A DNA stretch of 36,149 nt from JAKFDI01 sp044508835. GTDB taxonomy: Bacteria > Pseudomonadota > Gammaproteobacteria > Burkholderiales > Burkholderiaceae_C. The stretch lies in NCBI GenBank assembly GCA_044508835.1, contig JBIQHD010000039.1:1-36149 (forward strand). Direction: 5' to 3'. The position numbers were made by a program, and so were the translations under genes. Positions 15,929 through 23,327 of this stretch are shown in pieces; within the stretch, counting starts at the first letter, position 1; every line of letters starts with the position of its first letter. The notes under the pieces were generated by a model, which worked only from the letters and a program-made list of their open reading frames with translations, did not search any database and had not been told where the DNA came from.

Positions 15929-16954
15929 TTGAGCGAGTTCACCCATCCCCGATTCCAGCCCGGTCCCGCCGCCGGCGACCTCGACATGCAGGCTGCCGAA
16001 TGGGTGGTCGCCCGCGACGGCGAGGCGTGGACGGCCGAGCAGGCCCGCGCGCTGAACGCCTGGCTGGAAGCCTCTGGCGAACACCGGGCCGCCTATGCGC
16101 ATGCCGAGCAGACGTGGGCCGCGCTCGGGCGGCTGCGCGAGGCGCCTGAACTGGCGGCGGGCCTGCATCGCCACGAGACCGCCACGCCGCACGTCCCGTC
16201 CCCGTCCCCGTCCCTTGTGCGCCGTCATCGCCGCGGCATCGCCGGCGCGTTCGCCGTGCTGCTGGCGGTCGTGGCCGTTTTCGGCGCCACGGACGGCGAC
16301 CCGTGGATCGCGCTGACGGCCGACCAGCGCACCGCCACTGGCGAGGTGCGGGACGTCACGCTGGCCGACGGCAGCCGCGTGCGCCTCGGCGCGGCCAGCG
16401 CGATCGCCGTGCACTTCGACGCGAACGAGCGACGGCTCGAACTGCTGAAGGGCGAGGCGCTGTTCGAGGCCGCGCCGGTCCGGGCGGGCGGCGAGTCGCG
16501 GCCTTTCGTCGTCGGCGCCGCGCAGGGGCGTACGCGCGCCCTGGGCACGCGCTTCCTGGTCGAGCGGCTCGACCGGGAGACGCGCGTCATCGGCATCGAG
16601 CACCAGGTCCGCGTCTCGCTCGACGGACCGCATGCCGGCGCGGCGGTGCTCTCGCCGGGCCAGACGGTGCGCTACGACGCCCACGGCGTCGGCCCCGTGC
16701 AGCCGCTCGATGCCGGGCGCGCCACCGCCTGGCTCGCGGGCACCCTGGTGTTCGACCACATGGCGCTGGGCGAGGTCGTCCAGCGCCTCAACCGGTACCA
16801 CCGCACGCGCATCGTGGTGCGCGGCGAAGCGCTCGCGCGGCGCGAGGTCAGCGGCGTGTTCCCGCTGGACGACACCCGCGGCGCGCTGCGCTCCATCGTC
16901 GACGAGCTGGGCGCGCGGTCGCTGCACCTGCCGGGCCTGACGGTGCTGTACTGA
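15929..16954 (+). CDS. FecR/HurR-like anti-sigma regulator
   Basis: This 341-residue FecR family protein has a cytoplasmic DUF4880-like start (MQAAEWVVARDGEAWTAEQA, then ALNAWLEASGEHRAAYAHAE) that contacts the sigma factor. One membrane helix lies near 103-120, followed by the periplasmic FecR domain (VTLADGSRVRLGAASAIAVH onward) and a C-terminal STN-like part (VSGVFPLDDTRGALRSIVDE). It passes the signal from the receptor to the sigma factor. The start codon appears to be TTG at 15929, since no ATG or GTG fits the N-terminus. Gene order with the sigma factor and receptor supports one signalling system. Confidence 0.9.
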   Translation: MSEFTHPRFQPGPAAGDLDMQAAEWVVARDGEAWTAEQARALNAWLEASGEHRAAYAHAEQTWAALGRLREAPELAAGLHRHETATPHVPSPSPSLVRRHRRGIAGAFAVLLAVVAVFGATDGDPWIALTADQRTATGEVRDVTLADGSRVRLGAASAIAVHFDANERRLELLKGEALFEAAPVRAGGESRPFVVGAAQGRTRALGTRFLVERLDRETRVIGIEHQVRVSLDGPHAGAAVLSPGQTVRYDAHGVGPVQPLDAGRATAWLAGTLVFDHMALGEVVQRLNRYHRTRIVVRGEALARREVSGVFPLDDTRGALRSIVDELGARSLHLPGLTVLY

Positions 16955-16974
16955 CGCCGGCAGCCCGGCTCTCG

Positions 16975-16991
16975 ATGAAAATATTTCTCAT
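16975..16991. promoter_or_regulatory. Fur-box-like site upstream of the haem receptor gene
   Basis: TGAAAATATTTCTCA (16976-16990) differs from the 7-1-7 Fur motif TGAGAAT-N-ATTCTCA at two bases. It lies 22 bases after the FecR stop and about 180 bases before the receptor ATG. The sigma-dependent receptor promoter should also lie in this gap, but I cannot place it. Confidence 0.65.
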
Positions 16992-17170
16992 TCGCATTTA
17001 CTGTTTTTGAGCCTGCCGTTCGTCTTCTGACGCAAGACGCTTCGTGAACTGCACGGCGCCCGTTCGGGCACCGCCAGCGCGAAGCACCGTCACCGAAGTC
17101 AGAGGACGCCATGGGCAGTGGGGAGCGCGCGGTCGCCGCGCGAAAGTGCGGTGGGAAGCGGCGGCTGTGA

Positions 17171-20100
17171 ATGCATTGGCGGGTGGCGGTCGTGGCCGTG
17201 ATGGCCCTGGCCGCGATGGGCGCCGCCATGGTCGGCGGTCTGGCCCAGGCCCAGCCGGCGCCGATCGCGGAAGCCCAGGCCTTCGTCTTCGACGTGCCGC
17301 CTTCGCCGCTCGGCGATGCGCTGCTGGCGGTGGGCATGACGGCGGGCCTGCGCGTGCTCTTCGAGCCGGGGCGGGTCGCCGGCCTGGCCTCGCGCGGCGT
17401 GCGCGGGCGCTACACCGCCGCCCGCGCGCTCGAGCTGCTGCTCGACGGCACGGGCTATGTGCACCGCTTCACCGGCCCCGCCAGCGTGCGGCTGGAGGCC
17501 GCCGCGCCCGCGCCGCCCGCGGTTGCCGAGCCCGCGATCCCGCTGCCGCCGCCGGACCGCCCGGGCGTGCTGATGCCGCCGATCAAGGTGCGCGCCGCCG
17601 CGGAAACCGAGACGGACAAGGACCGCAGCTACCGCACGCCCGGCTCGAGCCATGCGCTGTCGCGCGACGACATCGAGCGTTTCCGCGGCACCTCGGTGGG
17701 CGACATCTTCCAGGGCACCCCCGGCGTGCTGGTCGGCGAGAACCGCAACAGCGGCGGCCTCGACCTGAACATCCGCGGCATGCAGGGCCAGGGCCGCGTC
17801 CCGGTGCTGGTCGACGGCGCGCGGCAGGAGACCACCGTCTACCGCGGCTACTCCGGCGTGGCGTCGCGCAGCTACGTCGACCCGGACCTGATCGGCGGCA
17901 TCCAGATCGACAAGGGGCCGGCGCTGAGCGCGCAGGGCACCGGCGCCATCGGCGGGCTGGTCAGCATGCGCACGCTCAATGCCGAGGACATCGTCCGCCC
18001 GGGCCGCACCCTCGGCCTGCGCCTGCGCGGCCAGGCCATCGGCAACAACAGCGGTTCGCCCGTTGCGCCGGGCACGCCGGCGGGCCTGTTCACCGGCCAC
18101 TTCCAGGGCGCGAGCCCCGTCTACCGCACCGGCTGCGTCAACGCCAGCGTGTGCACGCCCGCGCTGCCCGCCGACTGGGGCCACCCCGACGGGTTCGACC
18201 GCCCCGGCGCGCTGCAGCCGAAGAGCTGGGCCGGCAGCATCGCCGCGGCCAAGCGCTGGGAATCCATCGACCTCGTCGCCGCCTACGCGCAGCGCCGCCA
18301 GGGCAACTACTACGCCGGCACCCACGGTCCGTCGGCATGGATGGACCTCTCCGACGTGCGCAAGCTGCCCTTCTACAGCGAGGTGCGCCCCGTCATCCAG
18401 GGCGCGTCGGTCTTCCAGGGCGGCGAACGCATTCCCGGCACCCACTTCGAGAGCACCTCGGCCCTGCTCAAGGCCCAGGCCTACCTGCCCGCCGACCAGG
18501 AGCTGGAGCTGAGCTATCTGCGCTACAGCAGCGTCTACGGCGAGATCATGCCTTCGCAGCTGCTGCGGTTCTCGAACATCTTCCCCGTCGCGCAGCCGTA
18601 CGACAGCGACGTCACCGTCGACACCTACGCCGGCCGCTACCGCTGGAATTCCGATGCCCACCCGCTCATCGACCTGCGGGCCAACCTCTGGCACACCCGC
18701 AGCAACGCCAGCAACAACAACCCCTTCGGCGAAGGCCTGGACATCGACGGAGGCGCGCGCCAGCAGTACCGCCGCACGGGCCTGGACCTCAGCAACACCT
18801 CCACCGTGCGGCACCCCGCCGGCTGGGGCGAGAGCCAGCTGCGCTACGGCCTGGCCGTGCAGCGCGAGGACGTGCGCCCCGTCCTGACGGACGCCGGCAC
18901 CTCCGCCGGCAGCCAGTCCGGCAGCGACGGCGACCGCGACGAATACAGCGTCTTCGCCGCCTGGCAGTACAAGCCCGTCCCCTCCGTCATCCTCGATGCG
19001 GGCCTGCGCCACACGCGCTTTCGCTCCCGCGACAGCCGCGACATCGTCGTCACCGACACCGCCAGCCCGCGCTGCGTGGACGCCGACGGCGACGGCGCCT
19101 GCGACCCGCTACCCAACCGCAACCGGCAAAGCGGCACCGCCCCCGTGGTCAGCCTCGCCTGGGAGCCGCGCGACAGCGGCCTGCAGTTCTACGGCCGCTA
19201 TGCCGAGGCCTACCGCATGCCCAGCCTGTTCGAGAGCACCACCGGCTTCTCGTTCGTCGCCAAGCCCGACGTCGTCCTCAGGCCCGAGCACGCCCGGAAC
19301 AAGGAAGTCGGCATCAACTACCTCAAGGACGGCGTGCTGCGCAGCAGCGACAAGCTGCGCCTGAAGCTCGCCTACTTCCGCAACCACACCAGCGACTACC
19401 TCACGCGCACGGCCGCCAACCTGTGGGAGGAGGGCGTCGTCGAAGGCCAGGCCTGGGACTTCACCATGCGCAACATCGACAGCGCGGAGTTCGGCGGGCT
19501 GGAACTCTCCGGCTCCTACGACCGCGGCGACGTCTTCACCGAGTTCGGCGTCACCAAGTACAACGAGATCGAGATCTGCCACGAGGGCAGCTACCGTGTC
19601 GACCGCTGCAACGACTACGGCATCGCCAACAGCTACCTCAACAACATGGTGCCGCCGCGCTGGCACGGCAGCCTCACGCTGGGCACCCGCCTGCTGGCGC
19701 GCAGGCTCGCCCTCGGCGTGCGCGGCATCTTCATGGGGCAGCGCACCCGCACGCCGCAATACAACGACGACACGGCCCACGGCTTCCTGCGGGTCGTCCC
19801 CTGGCACGCCTACCGCGTGTTCGATTTCTTCGCCAGCTACAGGGTCAGCGACCGCGTGAGCGTCGACTTCAACGTCGACAACCTCACCGACCGCTACTAC
19901 CTCGACGCCCTCAGCCTCGGCCTCATCCCCGCGCCCGGCCGCACGGTGCGGCTCAGCCTGGCCGTGCTCGTGGTCGGGGTGCGCCGCGCGCCAGGCCTGC
20001 CAGGCCGAGCGGGTCGCCGGCGCCACGTCGCCGGCCTGGAGCGCCACCAGCCATTGCGCCGCCTGGAGGCTGACGTGCTCCGGAAACGGCGCCCCGTCGT

Positions 20101-20395
20101 CCCCGGGCAGCGCGGCGGAGGGCGCGCCGGGCGTCATGGCCGCTCGATCCCGAAGAAGCAGCGGTGGACGGCCTTGACGATGTGGCGCTGCACGGTCGCC
20201 AGCGAGAGCCCGAGCTCCGCCGCGATCTGCGCCTGCGGCATGCCGTCGAGCTGCGACAGCAGGAAGGCCTTGCGGACCGGCGCTTCCAGCCCGTCGAGCC
20301 GGCGATCGAGCTCCAGCAGCGTCTCCAGCAGCATGGCGCGGGTCTCGGGGCCGGGCACCTGCGGCTCGGGCAGGCCGGCGATCGTCTCCAGGTAG
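17171..20395 (+). CDS. HasR/BhuR-like TonB-dependent haem receptor with STN domain; C-terminus rearranged
   Basis: The protein has a signal peptide (1-28), an STN signalling domain (about 36-105: FVFDVPPSPLGDALLAVGM), a TonB-box linker, a plug (about 145-265: SVGDIFQGTPGVLVGENR, NIRGMQGQGRVPVLVDG) and a barrel with the haem-receptor segment RYAEAYRMPSLFE (near 676). Plug and barrel resemble HasR, BhuR and related haemoglobin/haem receptors. The barrel's last strand reads GRTVRLSLAV (to about residue 932), where such receptors end in a terminal Phe. Here the frame instead runs 142 residues on through antisense fecR and fecI sequence to a stop at 20395. The last strand lacks only one or two residues, so function may be lost or impaired. 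Upstream FecIR genes complete the signalling system. No hemophore or ABC importer gene is nearby. Confidence 0.85.
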   Translation: MHWRVAVVAVMALAAMGAAMVGGLAQAQPAPIAEAQAFVFDVPPSPLGDALLAVGMTAGLRVLFEPGRVAGLASRGVRGRYTAARALELLLDGTGYVHRFTGPASVRLEAAAPAPPAVAEPAIPLPPPDRPGVLMPPIKVRAAAETETDKDRSYRTPGSSHALSRDDIERFRGTSVGDIFQGTPGVLVGENRNSGGLDLNIRGMQGQGRVPVLVDGARQETTVYRGYSGVASRSYVDPDLIGGIQIDKGPALSAQGTGAIGGLVSMRTLNAEDIVRPGRTLGLRLRGQAIGNNSGSPVAPGTPAGLFTGHFQGASPVYRTGCVNASVCTPALPADWGHPDGFDRPGALQPKSWAGSIAAAKRWESIDLVAAYAQRRQGNYYAGTHGPSAWMDLSDVRKLPFYSEVRPVIQGASVFQGGERIPGTHFESTSALLKAQAYLPADQELELSYLRYSSVYGEIMPSQLLRFSNIFPVAQPYDSDVTVDTYAGRYRWNSDAHPLIDLRANLWHTRSNASNNNPFGEGLDIDGGARQQYRRTGLDLSNTSTVRHPAGWGESQLRYGLAVQREDVRPVLTDAGTSAGSQSGSDGDRDEYSVFAAWQYKPVPSVILDAGLRHTRFRSRDSRDIVVTDTASPRCVDADGDGACDPLPNRNRQSGTAPVVSLAWEPRDSGLQFYGRYAEAYRMPSLFESTTGFSFVAKPDVVLRPEHARNKEVGINYLKDGVLRSSDKLRLKLAYFRNHTSDYLTRTAANLWEEGVVEGQAWDFTMRNIDSAEFGGLELSGSYDRGDVFTEFGVTKYNEIEICHEGSYRVDRCNDYGIANSYLNNMVPPRWHGSLTLGTRLLARRLALGVRGIFMGQRTRTPQYNDDTAHGFLRVVPWHAYRVFDFFASYRVSDRVSVDFNVDNLTDRYYLDALSLGLIPAPGRTVRLSLAVLVVGVRRAPGLPGRAGRRRHVAGLERHQPLRRLEADVLRKRRPVVPGQRGGGRAGRHGRSIPKKQRWTALTMWRCTVASESPSSAAICACGMPSSCDSRKALRTGASSPSSRRSSSSSVSSSMARVSGPGTCGSGRPAIVSR
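19966..20137 (-). pseudogene. fecR, N-terminal 57 codons only
   Basis: It starts at ATG 20137 with a 4-base ATGA overlap with the fecI stop. It encodes a typical FecR beginning (EHVSLQAAQWLVALQAGDVA, then ATRSAWQAWRAAHPDHE). After the HPDHE segment the usual continuation (R-x-W-x-R-hydrophobic) is replaced by antisense of the haem receptor gene, so the membrane helix and periplasmic FecR domain are gone. The frame stays open in antisense for a further ~285 codons, which explains an artefactual longer reading frame. The break coincides with the truncated end of the receptor. Confidence 0.75.
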
Positions 20396-20646
20396 GCCGC
20401 CTCCACCTTCCGGCGGCGGTGGAGGTTGGACGCCAGGCCCTGGGCCACGGTCATGAGGAAGGAGCGCGGCTCCCGGGCCTCGACCGGCGTTCCGCGGGCG
20501 AGCAGCCGCGTGAACGTGTCATGCGCGAGATCGGCCGCGTCGAAGGAGTTGCCGAGCTTCCTCCACAGCCAGCGGTGCAGCCAGCCGTGGTGGCTGCGGT
20601 AGAGCTCGTGGATTTCCTGGTGCAGGGAAGGCTCGACGACCGGCAC
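20134..20646 (-). CDS. Second FecI-like ECF sigma factor, partner lost
   Basis: This 170-residue ECF sigma factor has a region 2 (AADLAHDTFTRLLARG, EPRSFLMTVAQGLASNLHRR) and a region 4 (VRKAFLLSQLDGMPQAQIAA, then ELGLSLATVQRHIVKAV). It belongs to the FecI iron-starvation group. A Fur-like palindrome lies 41 bases upstream. Its own fecR is cut to 57 codons and no downstream receptor gene remains, so it is an orphan. Without the FecR domain it may be unregulated, inactive or dependent on another FecR. Confidence 0.9.
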   Translation of the reverse strand: MPVVEPSLHQEIHELYRSHHGWLHRWLWRKLGNSFDAADLAHDTFTRLLARGTPVEAREPRSFLMTVAQGLASNLHRRRKVEAAYLETIAGLPEPQVPGPETRAMLLETLLELDRRLDGLEAPVRKAFLLSQLDGMPQAQIAAELGLSLATVQRHIVKAVHRCFFGIERP

Positions 20647-20686
20647 GCCCGTTCCTCTCGTTCGTGCCGCCGCGGCACCTACTGCG

Positions 20687-20705
20687 AATGAAAATTGTTC
20701 GCATT
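20687..20705. promoter_or_regulatory. Fur-box-like palindrome upstream of orphan fecI
   Basis: AATGAAAATTGTTCGCATT matches AATGAGAATTATTCTCATT at 16 of 19 positions and sits inside a TGCGAA...TTCGCA inverted repeat. Its distance of 41 bases from the fecI ATG is typical for Fur repression. Confidence 0.72.
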
Positions 20706-20757
20706 GTAGGGAGGCTCGAATCCGGAAGGGCAGCGCCGCGCGGGGCGGGCGGCGGTG

Positions 20758-21342
20758 TCAGGGCAGCACGACGTCCGCGCCTGATTCGTCGCCGTCCGGC
20801 TCGGTCGGCTCTGTCGGCTCTGTCGGCTCGTGCTGCGCCTGCACGGCCGCGGCGGCGACTGCCGCGGCGCCCTGCAGCGCCTGCGTGACCGTGGCGTCGA
20901 GCCCGAGCGACGGCGGGACCAGCGACGGCGGCGGCACGGGCGGCGGCGCCTGCGGCCGGCGCTTGAGCGGTGCCGGGCGCTCGGCGCGGGGCGGCAGCGG
21001 CGGCAGCGGGATCGCTTCCCAGTCGGACCACTTCGCTTCGCGGCCGTCGGCCGAGACCACGGGGATCTCCTCGAGCACGTTGCCCGAGGCATCGGCCACC
21101 ACCACGCGGTGCGATGCGGTGTTCGCGGCCACGGCGCGTCCGAACTTGCGCAGGCGGCCCAGGTCGGTGTGCCAGATCTTGCCTTCCTGGTGCAGCCGCC
21201 CCTGGGCATCGCGCACCACCTCCACCACGCGGAAGATCGGCACGGCGTCGAAGGCGGCGCGCGAGCGGGCCGGCGCCGCGGAGGCGGGTTCGTTCGTCGC
21301 TCGGTCGGGAGGGGAGGAGGGTACGGGCGGGTCCTCGGGCAT
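20758..21342 (-). CDS. Hypothetical protein with conserved-looking core and TEP repeats
   Basis: This protein is about 194 residues with the ATG at 21342; the frame is open to a GTG at 21507, so the start is uncertain. Ala/Pro-rich ends flank a coherent core (about 30-100: VPIFRVVEVVRDAQGRLHQE, KIWHTDLGRLRKFGRAVAAN, HRVVVADASGNVLEEIPV). That composition pattern and lack of antisense character argue for a real gene. The tail has an Ala-rich helix, TEP repeats and an acidic end. I recognise no family. It is divergent from the TpsB gene. Confidence 0.5.
   Translation of the reverse strand: MPEDPPVPSSPPDRATNEPASAAPARSRAAFDAVPIFRVVEVVRDAQGRLHQEGKIWHTDLGRLRKFGRAVAANTASHRVVVADASGNVLEEIPVVSADGREAKWSDWEAIPLPPLPPRAERPAPLKRRPQAPPPVPPPSLVPPSLGLDATVTQALQGAAAVAAAAVQAQHEPTEPTEPTEPDGDESGADVVLP
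20798..20829. repeat. Short tandem repeat, 9-bp unit
   Basis: The unit CTCGGTCGG / CTCTGTCGG is repeated about three and a half times. It encodes Thr-Glu-Pro repeats (TEPTEPTEP) near the end of the minus-strand hypothetical protein. Such repeats can change copy number by slippage while keeping the frame. Confidence 0.7.
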
Positions 21343-21598
21343 GTCGTTCAGGGGGCGCGCGGGCCAGGCAGCATGCTGCGGTGGCCGCTGGGGGCGGAAG
21401 GGTGCCGGCCGGGCGGCGGCGCGGGCCGACGAGTGCCTTGTCTTCGTCCGTCCAGCCGCTTTCTTGAGGTTTTTCACGCGGCGCGGGCCGATTGCAGTGA
21501 TTGACACCCCGCGTGCGCCTTCGTATGTTCGCCCACCGCGAGGGAGCGCCCGGCCGCAGGCCTCCTACGACACAACAACGAAGCGAGGCCGCCTCTTG

Positions 21599-23314
21599 AT
21601 GCCCATCTTCCGCCGCCGCGTCCGCCACGCGGTGCAATGTCTCGCCTCGGGCGCGTCGCTGTGCCTGCTCTCCTGCGCCGCGCTGGCCCAGGCGGGCGCG
21701 CCGGACGCCGGCTCGCTTCTCCGCCAGCTCGAGCCCTCGGGCCTTGCCAGGCCCGAGACCGACCGGTCGGTGCTGCCGCCGTCGCCGCCGCCGAAGGCGG
21801 TCACCGCGCCGGCCGCGGGCGGCCCCACGCTCACGGTGAGCGGCTTTCGCATCGCCGGCGTGGACGACGCGACGGCGCGGCGCCTGCAGCCGCTGCTTGC
21901 CAAATACACCGGCGCGGGCCGGACGCTGCTCGACCTCGAGGACGCGGCCAAGGACGTGGAAGTGGCGCTGCAGCGCGAGGGCTTCTTCCTCGCCCAGGCC
22001 TACGTGCCCGAGCAGCGGCTCGCCGGCGGCGTGGTCACGCTGCAGGTGCTGATCGGGCGGCTGGGCCGGGTGACGGTCGAGGCCGAGCCCGGCGTCAAGG
22101 TCGACCCGGCGTTCATCGACCGCATCGTCGACGGCCTGCGCGGCCACCCCGTGGTGGAGCGCGGGCTCGTCGAGCAGGCGCTGTTCACGCTCGGCGACCT
22201 GCGCGGCATCGCCGTGCATTCGTCGCTCGTCCCGGGCGACCGCATCGGCCACGCCGACCTCGCCATCAAGGTCTCGCCGGCCGCGGCCACGGCGTATGCC
22301 GTCGAGTACGACAACGCCGGCTCCATCTACACCGGCCGCCACCGCGTCTACGGCAGTGCCGACTGGTTCAGCCCCGCGGGCCGCGGCGACGTGGCCTCGC
22401 TGCGCGCCCAGGCGGCCAGCGGCACGCAGTTCCTGCGCGCCTCGTGGCTCACGCCGTACAACGCGGCGGGCAGCAAGGTCGGCGTCGCGCTGAGCCTGCT
22501 GCGCTACGAGCTGGGCACCGCGGTCTTCGACCCGCTCGACGCCCGGGGCAGCGCCGCGGCGCTGTCGCTGCAGTGGCTGCATCCCTACGTCCGCTCGCGC
22601 AACCGCAACGTGTTCCTCCAGGTCAGCACTGACCTGCGCCAGTTCGACGACAAGGTGAACGCCATCGGCCTGGACAGCAGGAAGCGCATGACGGCCTACG
22701 CCACCCTCGCGGTCGTCGGCGACTTCCGCGACACCTTCGCCGGCGGCGGCATCAGCAACTACGCGGCGGGCGTCGTCATGGGCAACCTCAAGATCGAGAC
22801 GCCCGACGAGGCCTACGTCGACGACAACGGCTACCGCTCGGCCGGCGGCTACGCCAAGCTGGTGCTCAACGGCTCGCGGCTGCAGGCGCTGCCGAACAAG
22901 GACTACCTCTTCCTGAGCGCGCAGGCGCAGATCGCCGGCAAGAACCTCGACAGCTCCGAGAAGCTCAGCATGGGCGGCCCCGACCGCGTGCGCGGCTACC
23001 CCTCGCCCGAGTCGCCGAGCGACAGCGGCGCGATCGCCACCTGGGAGTACCGCAAGCCGCTGCGCTTCGAGCAGGTGGCGGGCGACCTGGTGTTCTCGGT
23101 CTTCGGCGACTACGGCTATGCGCGCCAGCACCACCGCCCGCTGGCCGCCGACACCGGCAACACCCGCAAGCTGATGTCGCACGGCCTGGGCCTGACCTAC
23201 GCCAACCGCAGCGGCCTGCTCGTGAAGGGCTGGGTGGCGATGCGCGGCGACACCAGGGCGCAGAGCGACGACAGCCGGGCCCGGGCCGTGGTCCAGGTCA
23301 GCCAGCAGTTTTGA
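21599..23314 (+). CDS. TpsB transporter (ShlB/FhaC/HecB family), outer membrane
   Basis: This 571-residue two-partner secretion pore begins with a signal peptide (MPIFRRRVRH... LAQAG, about 1-32). A POTRA domain follows (about 75-150: LTVSGFRIAGVDDATARRLQ, then EGFFLAQAYVPEQRLAGGVV). A 16-strand barrel carries the conserved VRGY motif at 464-467 (GGPDRVRGYPSPES) of the Omp85/TpsB superfamily, and the protein ends in a C-terminal Phe. It exports the TpsA protein encoded 13 bases downstream. The ATG at 21599 is preferred because the signal peptide starts there; the upstream open frame is antisense. No Fur box was found before it. Confidence 0.93.
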   Translation: MPIFRRRVRHAVQCLASGASLCLLSCAALAQAGAPDAGSLLRQLEPSGLARPETDRSVLPPSPPPKAVTAPAAGGPTLTVSGFRIAGVDDATARRLQPLLAKYTGAGRTLLDLEDAAKDVEVALQREGFFLAQAYVPEQRLAGGVVTLQVLIGRLGRVTVEAEPGVKVDPAFIDRIVDGLRGHPVVERGLVEQALFTLGDLRGIAVHSSLVPGDRIGHADLAIKVSPAAATAYAVEYDNAGSIYTGRHRVYGSADWFSPAGRGDVASLRAQAASGTQFLRASWLTPYNAAGSKVGVALSLLRYELGTAVFDPLDARGSAAALSLQWLHPYVRSRNRNVFLQVSTDLRQFDDKVNAIGLDSRKRMTAYATLAVVGDFRDTFAGGGISNYAAGVVMGNLKIETPDEAYVDDNGYRSAGGYAKLVLNGSRLQALPNKDYLFLSAQAQIAGKNLDSSEKLSMGGPDRVRGYPSPESPSDSGAIATWEYRKPLRFEQVAGDLVFSVFGDYGYARQHHRPLAADTGNTRKLMSHGLGLTYANRSGLLVKGWVAMRGDTRAQSDDSRARAVVQVSQQF

Positions 23315-23327
23315 GAAGGACGCTTCC

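Noticed and set aside
15805..17170. A hemophore (HasA) or small haem regulator (HemP) gene near the haem receptor
   Set aside because: No reading frame in the gaps resembles HasA or HemP; none is visible in the window.
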